This document shows positions 8,701 to 14,298 of a stretch of 20,976 nucleotides of DNA, piece by piece. A program made the position numbers and the translations under genes. Origin of the DNA: Lachnospiraceae bacterium UBA7093 (lineage in GTDB: Bacteria > Bacillota > Clostridia > Lachnospirales > Lachnospiraceae). Position 1 is the first letter of the stretch; the number at the start of each line of letters is the position of its first letter. Location: assembly GCA_002492465.1 (NCBI GenBank), contig DKYT01000032.1, positions 17,715 through 38,690 on the forward strand, given 5' to 3'. The notes below the pieces were generated by a model that worked only from the letters and a program-made list of their open reading frames with translations, ran no database searches and was not told the origin of the DNA.

Positions 8701-10278
8701 GTGACAGTAAGTGAATTGAGAAAACTCTGTGACCGGGAAAACAACGGGGAAGACCAAAAGGGGATACTCCTTGGCTTATGCGATGATCCGGAAAACCAGG
8801 GGCGTCTTGTACTTGCTTATGAACCGGCGCAGCAGGGGCATCTGGCTGTCTGCGGCGGACCAGCCACCGGGAAAACCACCCTTTTGAGGACGATTTTATG
8901 GCAGCTGACAGTGGATTTTGAACCTGACCAGGTATGGACACTTGTGGTAAATGTAGGACAGGACAGTTTGGGGTGTTTTCTGGCAATGCCCGGTTGTTTG
9001 GGAGTTCTGGGGGAAAAGAGAGAAATAGACCTCTTTTTTTACCATCTGAAGGCGCTCTTTGAAAAACGCAAAAGGCAGCCCGGGGAGAGGCGGCTTCCGG
9101 CACTTTTTATGGTGATAGATGACTTTGGCAGCTTTTATCAGCTGTTGGAGGAGAGGGAGCAGGCGCTTTTCCTTAGAATCGCTTCGGAGGGACCGGGGCT
9201 GGGCATTTATCTGATCCTGTCAGCATCGGGGGCGGGGGAAATCAGCGGAAGGCTTTTCGAAAAGATCAGAACAACGCTGGCGCTGGAATTAAGCGACCGT
9301 TTTCAGTATGGAGACGTTTTAAGGCAATATTATATTCCGGTGCAGCCTAAGGAAAATCAAAAGGGCAGAGGTTTGTGCCGGATACAGGAGCGCATTTTGG
9401 AATTTCAAACGGCGCTGGCGCATGAAGAGCTGGGGGATTATGCCTGTATGGAGCTGATTGCGAAAAAGGGAAAAGAAAGAGAAGAGGAAATGAAAAAGAG
9501 GGGAAAGCTTCCTCCTGCTAAAATACCGCAGGTGCCCAGGGAGGCTGATTATGAAATGCTGGCGCAGGAGTTTGAAAAGATAAGGGAAAAGCTTCCTTTG
9601 GGCTATTGTCTTTCTACCGGGGAAAGGTGCGGAATTTCCCTTAAGAAAAAGGGATGTTTTCTCATATCAGGGGTGGAGAGAACAGGCAGAAGCACTCTTT
9701 TGCGGTGCCTGATAGAGGGCGCTTTGCGCCGGGGAGCTTTGACGGTGCTTCTGGATTCGGGGAAAAAATTTGAGGATTTCAGGGAAAGAAAAGGGCTTTT
9801 TTATCTGACGGAATCTTCTCGGATAGAAAGTCTGCATAGGGAGCTTGAGAGACAGAGAGAAAAGGAACAGGGAAAAAAGGAACCGGATCGTGCCGCCTGC
9901 GTTTTTATTGGAGATATAGGAGACTTTTGTAATATCATATACCGTTTTGGGGAGGAAAAGGAGAAAAGATGCAGATTTTGGGAACAGGCGGCGAGAGGAG
10001 AGACTGGGCTTACGCTGTTAGCGGGGATTTATCACCCGGGAAGGGATTATGAGGCGGCGGGAACGGCGTTCTTTCGGGAGTTTACCCTTTGGCAGCAGGG
10101 AATTCACCTGGGCGGAAATCCGGGGGAACAAAGAGCGCTGTCCTTTGACGATCTTTCCTATGCCGATCAGAACCGGCGGGAGGAGCCGGGAATCGGCTAT
10201 TTTAAGGAGGGAGCGGGAAAACGAACCCGCAGACTGTTGCTGCCCCAATATGGAGGGGAGAAGAAGGAGGAAGGATGA
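5776..10278 (+). CDS. essC: Type VII secretion ATPase EssC/YukB (FtsK/SpoIIIE family)
   Basis: Membrane-bound motor of type VIIb secretion, about 1500 aa. In order: a divergent FHA-like region (residues 1-190, with the second FHA pattern VDARHLTI then GIYLNGKAL); two transmembrane segments (about 249-270 and 279-300); then three FtsK-like ATPase domains. Domain 1 has Walker A GTTGSGKS (Lys704) and Walker B ILVVDE (Asp808/Glu809). Domain 2 has GGPATGKT (Lys1033) and MVIDD (about 1115). Domain 3 has GVERTGRS, with Arg1305 for the Walker lysine, and lacks the Walker B glutamate, so it is probably inactive. The start is TTG at 5776, 8 bases after GGAGG; an upstream TTG at 5761 would overlap that ribosome site. 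It heads the operon and its stop overlaps the next start. Confidence 0.93.
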   Translation: MTLNKNLNSASRILLFFCDGACTRRQLADMPGGKTRLFLPREETGLSGDFEITLTYGAEGWKIGEKVLSEKLPFYLDTEHKEKVLLLLGSKAASLLPAGKIQLRQERAVVVGNAFQNEVFYDCYSLVDARHLTIFFEDDDWKVRGHGGRGIYLNGKALWETESLKKGDVIDLYGLRILILRNLLVCVSFCGVCRAAEREEIREAEKLHREEREKAVWIERRHDRERDLHKGEFEIMLPEVPKTERKMPLLIGLGPTLTMVLPMLLMAQVSSRMMGGGSGFYYISLVMSGSSALLALFWGMVNHWYSQRMKKREEKERERQYWEYLEGAEHKLLEQSRENKAILESRYPPLSAFLGEEKGSALVLWNRYFRQKGFLALRMGTGEIPFQIQVKTSLAGRKFVQGRLAEEGRKTAEKFQVLSQAPAVIDFYEHRQVGICGPLYREGKGEILLQLLMQIGACHCYTEVKIVCFYHEGKSWDRKIADCIRWMPHSWSACRKERYLAGNEAEAARILPPLTKELLRAGEKGEKGIRIPWYFVVLLHEELIREEALYRCITDPEKGYPVSVLFAGMEQEALPKSCRCFVTGTLKEGELLDLGTDRINRRKISLEGCSYKQAQTYVRNTAGFRVREEEGDVQIPEKVPFLQLYGCRRVEELESQSRWKFYGAGDRLKVPIGCRGGGSIIYLDIHEKFHGPHGLIAGTTGSGKSELIQTYLLSVAVSFGPEDVNFFMIDYKGGGTGNSLKELPHCAGVISNLSGNQIKRAMWAITSENKRRQKLLSDFQVNHIDAYTKLYREKKAKSPMPHLILVVDEFAELKKEEPEFMQEIISLAQVGRSLGVHLILATQKPAGTVDDKIWSNAKFRLCLRVQDRQDSMDMLHNGDAAMLTMPGQCYLQIGNHEYYELFQTGYCGGSYVEEEQRKVKAALLKNTGERVEPEAEKASGRVSQIQALVDYVNHVAREGGYAPAQPLWLPELPERVTVSELRKLCDRENNGEDQKGILLGLCDDPENQGRLVLAYEPAQQGHLAVCGGPATGKTTLLRTILWQLTVDFEPDQVWTLVVNVGQDSLGCFLAMPGCLGVLGEKREIDLFFYHLKALFEKRKRQPGERRLPALFMVIDDFGSFYQLLEEREQALFLRIASEGPGLGIYLILSASGAGEISGRLFEKIRTTLALELSDRFQYGDVLRQYYIPVQPKENQKGRGLCRIQERILEFQTALAHEELGDYACMELIAKKGKEREEEMKKRGKLPPAKIPQVPREADYEMLAQEFEKIREKLPLGYCLSTGERCGISLKKKGCFLISGVERTGRSTLLRCLIEGALRRGALTVLLDSGKKFEDFRERKGLFYLTESSRIESLHRELERQREKEQGKKEPDRAACVFIGDIGDFCNIIYRFGEEKEKRCRFWEQAARGETGLTLLAGIYHPGRDYEAAGTAFFREFTLWQQGIHLGGNPGEQRALSFDDLSYADQNRREEPGIGYFKEGAGKRTRRLLLPQYGGEKKEEG

Positions 10279-10514
10279 TCCTGGTGGATGTACAGGTACC
10301 GGCGCTTGACCGGGCATATGACTTTGAATTGGATGAGGAGAGCAAAAACGGCAGGCTGGCGGAAGAAATCGCCGCCCTGATTGCCGCCCGGGAAAAGATT
10401 CCGAAGAGCGGCGCCATGAATTTATACGGCGTGAGGCAGGAAGCTCTTTTAAGACGGGATGAGACGTTAAAGGGTCAAGGGGTGGGGGATGGGGACAGGT
10501 TGATTTTAATTTAG
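10275..10514 (+). CDS. esaB: EsaB/YukD-like ubiquitin-fold protein
   Basis: Small cytoplasmic type VII secretion accessory protein, 79 aa. The sequence has the ubiquitin-like order of the YukD family: a first strand MILVDVQVPALDRAYDFELD, a central helix (LAEEIAALIAAREKI), and a closing LKGQGVGDGDRLILI strand. EsaB/YukD proteins are small accessory or regulatory components of type VIIb systems. The ATG overlaps the essC stop as ATGA, with GGAGGAAGG as ribosome site inside the essC end, so the two are translationally coupled. In most Bacillales loci esaB also sits beside essC, which supports the assignment. Confidence 0.85.
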   Translation: MILVDVQVPALDRAYDFELDEESKNGRLAEEIAALIAAREKIPKSGAMNLYGVRQEALLRRDETLKGQGVGDGDRLILI

Positions 10515-10526
10515 GAGAAAAGCAGG

Positions 10527-10832
10527 ATGGAATGGGAGATACAATTGAATGCGGGAGGATGGAAGGAATGGCTTCTTAAGATGGAGCAGGAAGTAACTGC
10601 TGCAAGAGATTTACTGGATATTCTGGAAACGGAGGGGCAGGTGCTGGGGGATATTTGGGAGGGCGCTGCGATGAAGCAGTGGGAAAGCGGATGGAGGGAA
10701 CAGATCACGCTTCTCAGGACTTGCCTCAGGGAAATGGGAGAGCTGCTGCTGATCCTGGATGAAGGGGCGTATGCTTTGGCAAAACTGGAAGCGGGCATGG
10801 CGCTTGCGGCGGAAAAACTTCCCGCAGAATGA
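10527..10832 (+). CDS. WXG100-like protein, variant 1 (WXG kept, YxxxE absent)
   Basis: Small helical-hairpin protein of 101 aa. The turn has W44-E45-G46 (DIWEGAAMKQW), the WXG of the family, flanked by long amphipathic helices. The C-terminal helix carries Tyr82 (AYALAKLE) but no acidic residue four positions later, so the YxxxD/E export motif is missing. It ends at residue 101 with no extra domain. It begins 12 bases after esaB and lies 13 bases before variant 2, which has the opposite pattern. The pair could form a heterodimer in which the WXG of one and the YxxxE of the other make one composite export signal, as known for EsxA/EsxB-type dimers. It may be a substrate or an export partner of the lipase. 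Confidence 0.75.
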   Translation: MEWEIQLNAGGWKEWLLKMEQEVTAARDLLDILETEGQVLGDIWEGAAMKQWESGWREQITLLRTCLREMGELLLILDEGAYALAKLEAGMALAAEKLPAE

Positions 10833-10845
10833 AAGGAGGAACTGT

Positions 10846-11142
10846 ATGGGAAATCGAATCAGGGTGACCACAGAAGGCATGATCCAAAAAAAGGAGGAGT
10901 GGGAGATCCTGTTAAAGAAGGAGGAAAAAATTTTCGGGGAAATGGAAGAAGGAATAAAGGAGCTGGAACCGATTTTTGCGGGGAGGCCGGTTACGATGCA
11001 AAAGAAAAGATTTATGATCCAGAGCGAAAAAGGAAAGGCGGTTCTTGCAGGGCTAAGGGAGCATGTGGAGAGGCTTGCGGACATTGCCCTTGTCTATGAA
11101 AGGGCGGAAAGGAGCAATCATGATACCGTCACAGAAAATTGA
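10846..11142 (+). CDS. WXG100-like protein, variant 2 (FAG in place of WXG, YxxxE kept)
   Basis: 98-aa helical protein. Aligned by residue number with the canonical copy at 11841, I43-F44-A45-G46 replaces I43-W44-Q45-G46, so the tryptophan has become phenylalanine. The C terminus holds Y84-E85-R86-A87-E88, at the same position as the YxxxE motif of the canonical copy. The ATG at 10846 has AAAGGAGGA upstream; a longer reading from 10759 would overlap the previous gene and lacks a ribosome site. The tail (ALVYERAERSN) closely resembles that of the 11484 protein (AVRYERAEARN), which points to duplication. It overlaps the following gene by 23 bases. Confidence 0.75.
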   Translation: MGNRIRVTTEGMIQKKEEWEILLKKEEKIFGEMEEGIKELEPIFAGRPVTMQKKRFMIQSEKGKAVLAGLREHVERLADIALVYERAERSNHDTVTEN

Positions 11143-11431
11143 AGTGTATTTTGCAGAGATCATGCAGCTTTCAGAACAGCTTTGCCTGGTGGCAAATGCG
11201 TTAAAGGCTATTTCAGAGAATGAATTGATGCAGATCGTCTGTGAAAATAAAACATGCTGGAACAGCCAGTGCGGCGATATTCTGACCCAAAAGGAGGTGA
11301 AGATCAGCAGAGGGTTAAAGCTTGAAGCGGACAGACTGGAGAAAATTTCCCGGGAGATGGAGCGGCAGGCAAAGAGAATGTATCGGTCCGAACTGGTAAA
11401 CGTACAGCGTGGGGCAACACGAATTTATTAA
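11120..11431 (+). CDS. WXG100-like protein, variant 3 (cysteine-rich turn)
   Basis: 103-aa predicted helical hairpin that starts inside the end of the previous gene, with GGAAAGGAG about 6 bases before its ATG. The turn reads VCENKTCWNSQCG: Trp47 is at the WXG position, but Asn-Ser follow and Gly comes five residues after the Trp. Cysteines 41, 46 and 51 surround it, with one more at 22; free cysteines are rare in WXG100 proteins. Tyr88 (MYRSEL) sits where the YxxxE tyrosine belongs, but the acidic residue is one position early. Its divergence from the true WXG100 copies suggests a dedicated partner, perhaps of the lipase tail, analogous to TlaA or Lap proteins, rather than a secreted structural Esx protein. 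Confidence 0.7.
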   Translation: MIPSQKIEVYFAEIMQLSEQLCLVANALKAISENELMQIVCENKTCWNSQCGDILTQKEVKISRGLKLEADRLEKISREMERQAKRMYRSELVNVQRGATRIY

Positions 11432-11483
11432 CCCAAAGGGCGGCGCGAATGTTCTGCCCGAAAACTTAAAAAGGAGGATACTT

Positions 11484-11783
11484 ATGTCATTTTTTCAGGT
11501 AACATCATCGGAACTGCGAAGAAGAGCAGGACAGCTGTCGGAGTTAAACAGCCAGTTTCAGGCGAAGGCATCCCTGTTGGGGGAACAGGAAGGATCCCTG
11601 TGCAGCATGTGGGAAGGGCAGGCGAAGGATGCCTTTCACCAGGCGTTTGTCCATGACAGACAGCAGATGGAGGTTTTCCATCATTTAATCAGTCAATATA
11701 TTCAGGCGCTGCTGGAAATTGCAGTAAGGTATGAACGGGCGGAAGCAAGAAACAGAGAAATAGCAGCCGCAAGAAGTTACTAG
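11484..11783 (+). CDS. WXG100 family protein (Esx-like), copy A
   Basis: Canonical WXG100 protein of 99 aa. W43-E44-G45 (SMWEGQAKDAF) marks the turn and Y83-E84-R85-A86-E87 (AVRYERAEA) is the YxxxE export motif, forty residues later as usual. AAGGAGG lies 6 bases before the ATG at 11484; a longer reading from 11409 overlaps the previous gene and is not needed. Such proteins form antiparallel four-helix dimers, are exported by EssC and are needed for export of other substrates. It is followed by a short hairpin and then the second canonical copy. Whether it dimerises with itself or with a neighbour cannot be told from sequence. Confidence 0.88.
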   Translation: MSFFQVTSSELRRRAGQLSELNSQFQAKASLLGEQEGSLCSMWEGQAKDAFHQAFVHDRQQMEVFHHLISQYIQALLEIAVRYERAEARNREIAAARSY

Positions 11784-11793
11784 TCAACGGGCG

Positions 11794-11808
11794 CCCTGCT
11801 TTGCAGGG
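11794..11808 (+). other. Intercistronic hairpin between the two canonical WXG100 genes
   Basis: CCCTGC at 11794-11799 and GCAGGG at 11803-11808 make a perfect 6-bp stem with a TTT loop. No T-run follows, so it is not a classical terminator. It lies in the only sizeable gap of the small-gene series and could mark an RNA processing or stability boundary that raises expression of the next gene. Confidence 0.45.
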
Positions 11809-11840
11809 AACCCCTTTGCGAAAGAAAGGAGAGTTTAAAA

Positions 11841-12155
11841 ATGGAAGGTATTTTAAAGGTTACCCCTGAAAAGCTGATTCAGTCGTCGGGGGAGTTTTCG
11901 GCTACGGGAAATCAGATGAAAAATATAACAGGGGAAATGATGGCGCAGGTGCAGGGAATGAAAGGAATCTGGCAGGGGGAAGCGGCAAACGCTTACGGAA
12001 CCAAATTTCATTCCCTGCAGACCGATATGGATAAGCTTTACCGCATGGTGCAGGAGCATGTGAAAGACCTCCAGGACATGGCGGCGCAGTATCAGCAGGC
12101 GGAAAGCGGAAATGCAGAGCAGGGCGGCGGCCTGAATACCAATGTGGTGGTCTAA
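11841..12155 (+). CDS. WXG100 family protein (EsxA-like), copy B
   Basis: The most typical WXG100 protein of the locus, 104 aa. W44-Q45-G46 (GIWQGEAANAY) is at the turn and Y84-Q85-Q86-A87-E88 (AAQYQQAESG) is the YxxxE export motif. A short flexible tail NAEQGGGLNTNVVV follows. AAAGGAGAG precedes the ATG. By analogy with EsxA/YukE it should be an abundantly secreted homodimer and a core part of the secretion machine. Its last 14 bases overlap the lipoprotein gene, which couples it to the proposed effector pair. Its YQQ-acidic motif recurs at the end of the lipase as YQQWD. Confidence 0.92.
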   Translation: MEGILKVTPEKLIQSSGEFSATGNQMKNITGEMMAQVQGMKGIWQGEAANAYGTKFHSLQTDMDKLYRMVQEHVKDLQDMAAQYQQAESGNAEQGGGLNTNVVV

Positions 12156-12849
12156 AGCATGGAAGGTTTGTCTTGGGTTTTGTATATCTTTGAGTTTAAC
12201 GGTTAGTTTGTCCGGATGTGGGAAAGGAGAGAGGGAACATATGCTGGCGTATATGGAACAAAAATACGGAGAAGCCTTTGCCTCCGCTGAAGCATGGGGA
12301 GGGCAGTTTGGCAAAGATTATACCATGCTCAGAGTGCGCAGCTGCAGCAGCGGCAGGGAGGGAATCCTGGTGCGTGCCTCCGGTAAAGAGCCGAGGGTAT
12401 ATCAGGATAATTATCTTGCCTATCTTCTGAAAGAAGAGATTCAGCAAAAGCTGAAAGCGCTTGCAGTTCCTGTTTTTGGCAGCTGCAAGGTATTTTACAG
12501 AATACCGGAATTGGTGTTCCCTCAGGAATTTTCGGCGGATATGGAGGCGGATGCCTTTTTAAGGCATCCCGGCTCCATGGTAAAGATTTATATTTATGTC
12601 AGGAAGCTTCCAAAAGACGGTCAAAGACAGGTGGAAGATTTTTTTGCCCTGCTCCAGGAGCAGGGCTATGTGATAGGAGGCGTGGTCAGTTATCCTGCGG
12701 ATGAGAATATGTATGGAATGATTACAGAGGAAAATTTCAGAGGAGATATTTACCAGGGCTATCAAAGCATTGCGGAGGCGGTTTTTTCCATGGATGAAAA
12801 AGGAAAGCCAATCTATCTGGAATGGAAAGGAGCGCTTCCTCATGAATGA
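12142..12849 (+). CDS. Lipoprotein, candidate immunity protein for the T7SS lipase
   Basis: 235-aa predicted lipoprotein. The first 25 residues are a hydrophobic signal ending in the lipobox LSGC, so Cys26 would be lipidated and the mature protein anchored on the outer face of the membrane. The rest (about 210 aa) matches no family I recognise. The start at 12142 lies within the end of the WXG100 gene and has only a weak GGGCGG ribosome site, so translational coupling is likely; no better in-frame start keeps the signal peptide. Its last 8 bases overlap the lipase gene. In Staphylococcus aureus the secreted lipase toxin TslA is neutralised by a lipoprotein (TilA) encoded beside it. The location and order here suggest the same role, but this is inference from context. 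Confidence 0.75.
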   Translation: MWWSKAWKVCLGFCISLSLTVSLSGCGKGEREHMLAYMEQKYGEAFASAEAWGGQFGKDYTMLRVRSCSSGREGILVRASGKEPRVYQDNYLAYLLKEEIQQKLKALAVPVFGSCKVFYRIPELVFPQEFSADMEADAFLRHPGSMVKIYIYVRKLPKDGQRQVEDFFALLQEQGYVIGGVVSYPADENMYGMITEENFRGDIYQGYQSIAEAVFSMDEKGKPIYLEWKGALPHE

Positions 12850-14239
12850 AAAACTTTCAGAGGCGGAAATCAGTATGCTGTTAGATACCTTTATGTATCT
12901 GGACTATAAGGAGGCAAGGGAAGGTACTTCTCTGAAGGAGATACTGCTTGAACTGGAGAACCATCCCGATTACGGAGGCGGGGGAATCCATGCAGGGGAA
13001 TATACAGTGCTGAAAAAAGCAGTGGAAAACGAAGGGGTAGGGGAGCTTGTAATCCACTGTCAGAGCGGCGACATGGGATATGACACAGGAACGGCGGCGT
13101 GTACCTTTACAACCCCCGATGAGAGCAGCGTCTATGTGGTATATCGGGGAACCGGCGACGGGGAATGGCCGGACAACGGAATAGGCATGACCAGTGCCGC
13201 CACCATTCAGCAAAAAAGGGCTTTGTCTTATTTTGAACAGGTAATAGAGACAATGGAGATTGAAAAGGAACAGAGGGTGATTGTCACAGGACATTCCAAG
13301 GGAGGAAACAAGGCGCAGTTTATCGCTATGGAAACAAGGTATCAGGCGCTTCTGGACGTCTGCTATTCTGTGGACGGACAGGGGTTTTCGGAACAGGCGA
13401 TTGAAGGCTGGCAGGAAAGGTACGGGGAGGCGGAATATGAAAGCCGGAGAGGCAGGATATACGGAATCCATGGGGAGAACGATTTCGTCAGCGTTCTTGG
13501 ACATTCGGTGATCCCCCAGGATCAGATCCGGTATGTGAGGACGCCGGTGGAAAAGACCAATTTTGCAGGCTGCCATGATATTAAATATATGTTTGCCACC
13601 CTTGCCTATGATCAGGAAACCCAGGAATATATTACCACCTTTCAGGGCAGGAAAAACAGCGATACGGGAAAGCGGGGAGAACTGGGAGAGTATGCCGCGC
13701 TGCTTTCCGGCGGGGTTATGGAGCTTACACCGGAAAGGCGGGACGGATGCGCCGCGGTGATTATGCAGCTGATGGAAGCCTCCGGCGGGCAGAAAAAGGG
13801 GATTAACGGAGAAAAGCTTTCTCTGGGGGATCTGCTGGATTTTACCTTTCAGGGGATTCCCCTGATTGCCCGAAGCCTTTTTGGGGAAAAGGAGGGAAGA
13901 AAGGTGCTGGGAATTTTAACCGCGCCTGAAGCGCAGCCGGGAATGCGGTACATGGATACGGTTCTTCAGGTTCATTACGGAAGACTGCTTTCCCAGGGAC
14001 ATAATATAATAAACAAGAGTAATAAAATATACGCAATTTCGGAGAATATCAGAGAGAACGCGAGGGTTTTGCCATGCTATCTGAAAAACTGCAATTATTT
14101 TTTAATAGAATTGATACGCTCAGCAAACCGGGTGGAAGAACTGGGCAAAAAATTGGAAAAGGCGGCGCAGATGCAGGAAAAGATTGCAAAAAAATATCAG
14201 CAGTGGGATGGGATTGATTTTTTTGACAAAATTCGATAA
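12842..14239 (+). CDS. DUF2974/Mbeg1-like lipase with C-terminal T7SS targeting domain (TslA-like)
   Basis: 465-aa alpha/beta hydrolase, probably a phospholipase or lipase exported by the type VII system. The N-terminal domain has the nucleophile elbow VTGHSKGGNKAQ (Ser152), a candidate Asp214 (HGENDFVSV) and candidate His245 (AGCHDIKYM), plus the strand VYVVYRGT with a downstream Trp typical of the family. No signal peptide is present. The last 95 residues are predicted helical; a break near Pro411 is followed 41 residues later by Y452-Q-Q-W-D456, the YxxxD export motif, and the protein ends nine residues after. Catalytic domain first and export domain last is the reverse of LXG toxins and fits TslA. 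AAAGGAG lies 9 bases before the ATG. An intracellular housekeeping lipase is the main alternative. Confidence 0.8.
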   Translation: MNEKLSEAEISMLLDTFMYLDYKEAREGTSLKEILLELENHPDYGGGGIHAGEYTVLKKAVENEGVGELVIHCQSGDMGYDTGTAACTFTTPDESSVYVVYRGTGDGEWPDNGIGMTSAATIQQKRALSYFEQVIETMEIEKEQRVIVTGHSKGGNKAQFIAMETRYQALLDVCYSVDGQGFSEQAIEGWQERYGEAEYESRRGRIYGIHGENDFVSVLGHSVIPQDQIRYVRTPVEKTNFAGCHDIKYMFATLAYDQETQEYITTFQGRKNSDTGKRGELGEYAALLSGGVMELTPERRDGCAAVIMQLMEASGGQKKGINGEKLSLGDLLDFTFQGIPLIARSLFGEKEGRKVLGILTAPEAQPGMRYMDTVLQVHYGRLLSQGHNIINKSNKIYAISENIRENARVLPCYLKNCNYFLIELIRSANRVEELGKKLEKAAQMQEKIAKKYQQWDGIDFFDKIR

Positions 14240-14250
14240 GATAGTAGATA
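14223..14250 (+). promoter_or_regulatory. Possible promoter for the FMN-domain gene
   Basis: A perfect TTGACA at 14223-14228, inside the last codons of the lipase gene, is followed after 16 bases by TAGATA at 14245-14250, a weak -10. The gene it would serve starts at 14299 and appears unrelated to secretion. Confidence 0.3.
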
Positions 14251-14298
14251 TGGATAGGGCGATCTAATGTGAAAAAGCAATTCAGCATGGAGGGTAAT

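Noticed and set aside
10759..10845. Upstream extension of the second WXG100-like gene
   Set aside because: It would overlap the preceding gene and has no ribosome site, while AAAGGAGGA sits just before the ATG at 10846.
12881..13576. Long minus-strand reading frame of 231 codons inside the lipase gene
   Set aside because: It is antisense to a gene with clear catalytic motifs and a ribosome site, has no recognisable domain and no ribosome site of its own.
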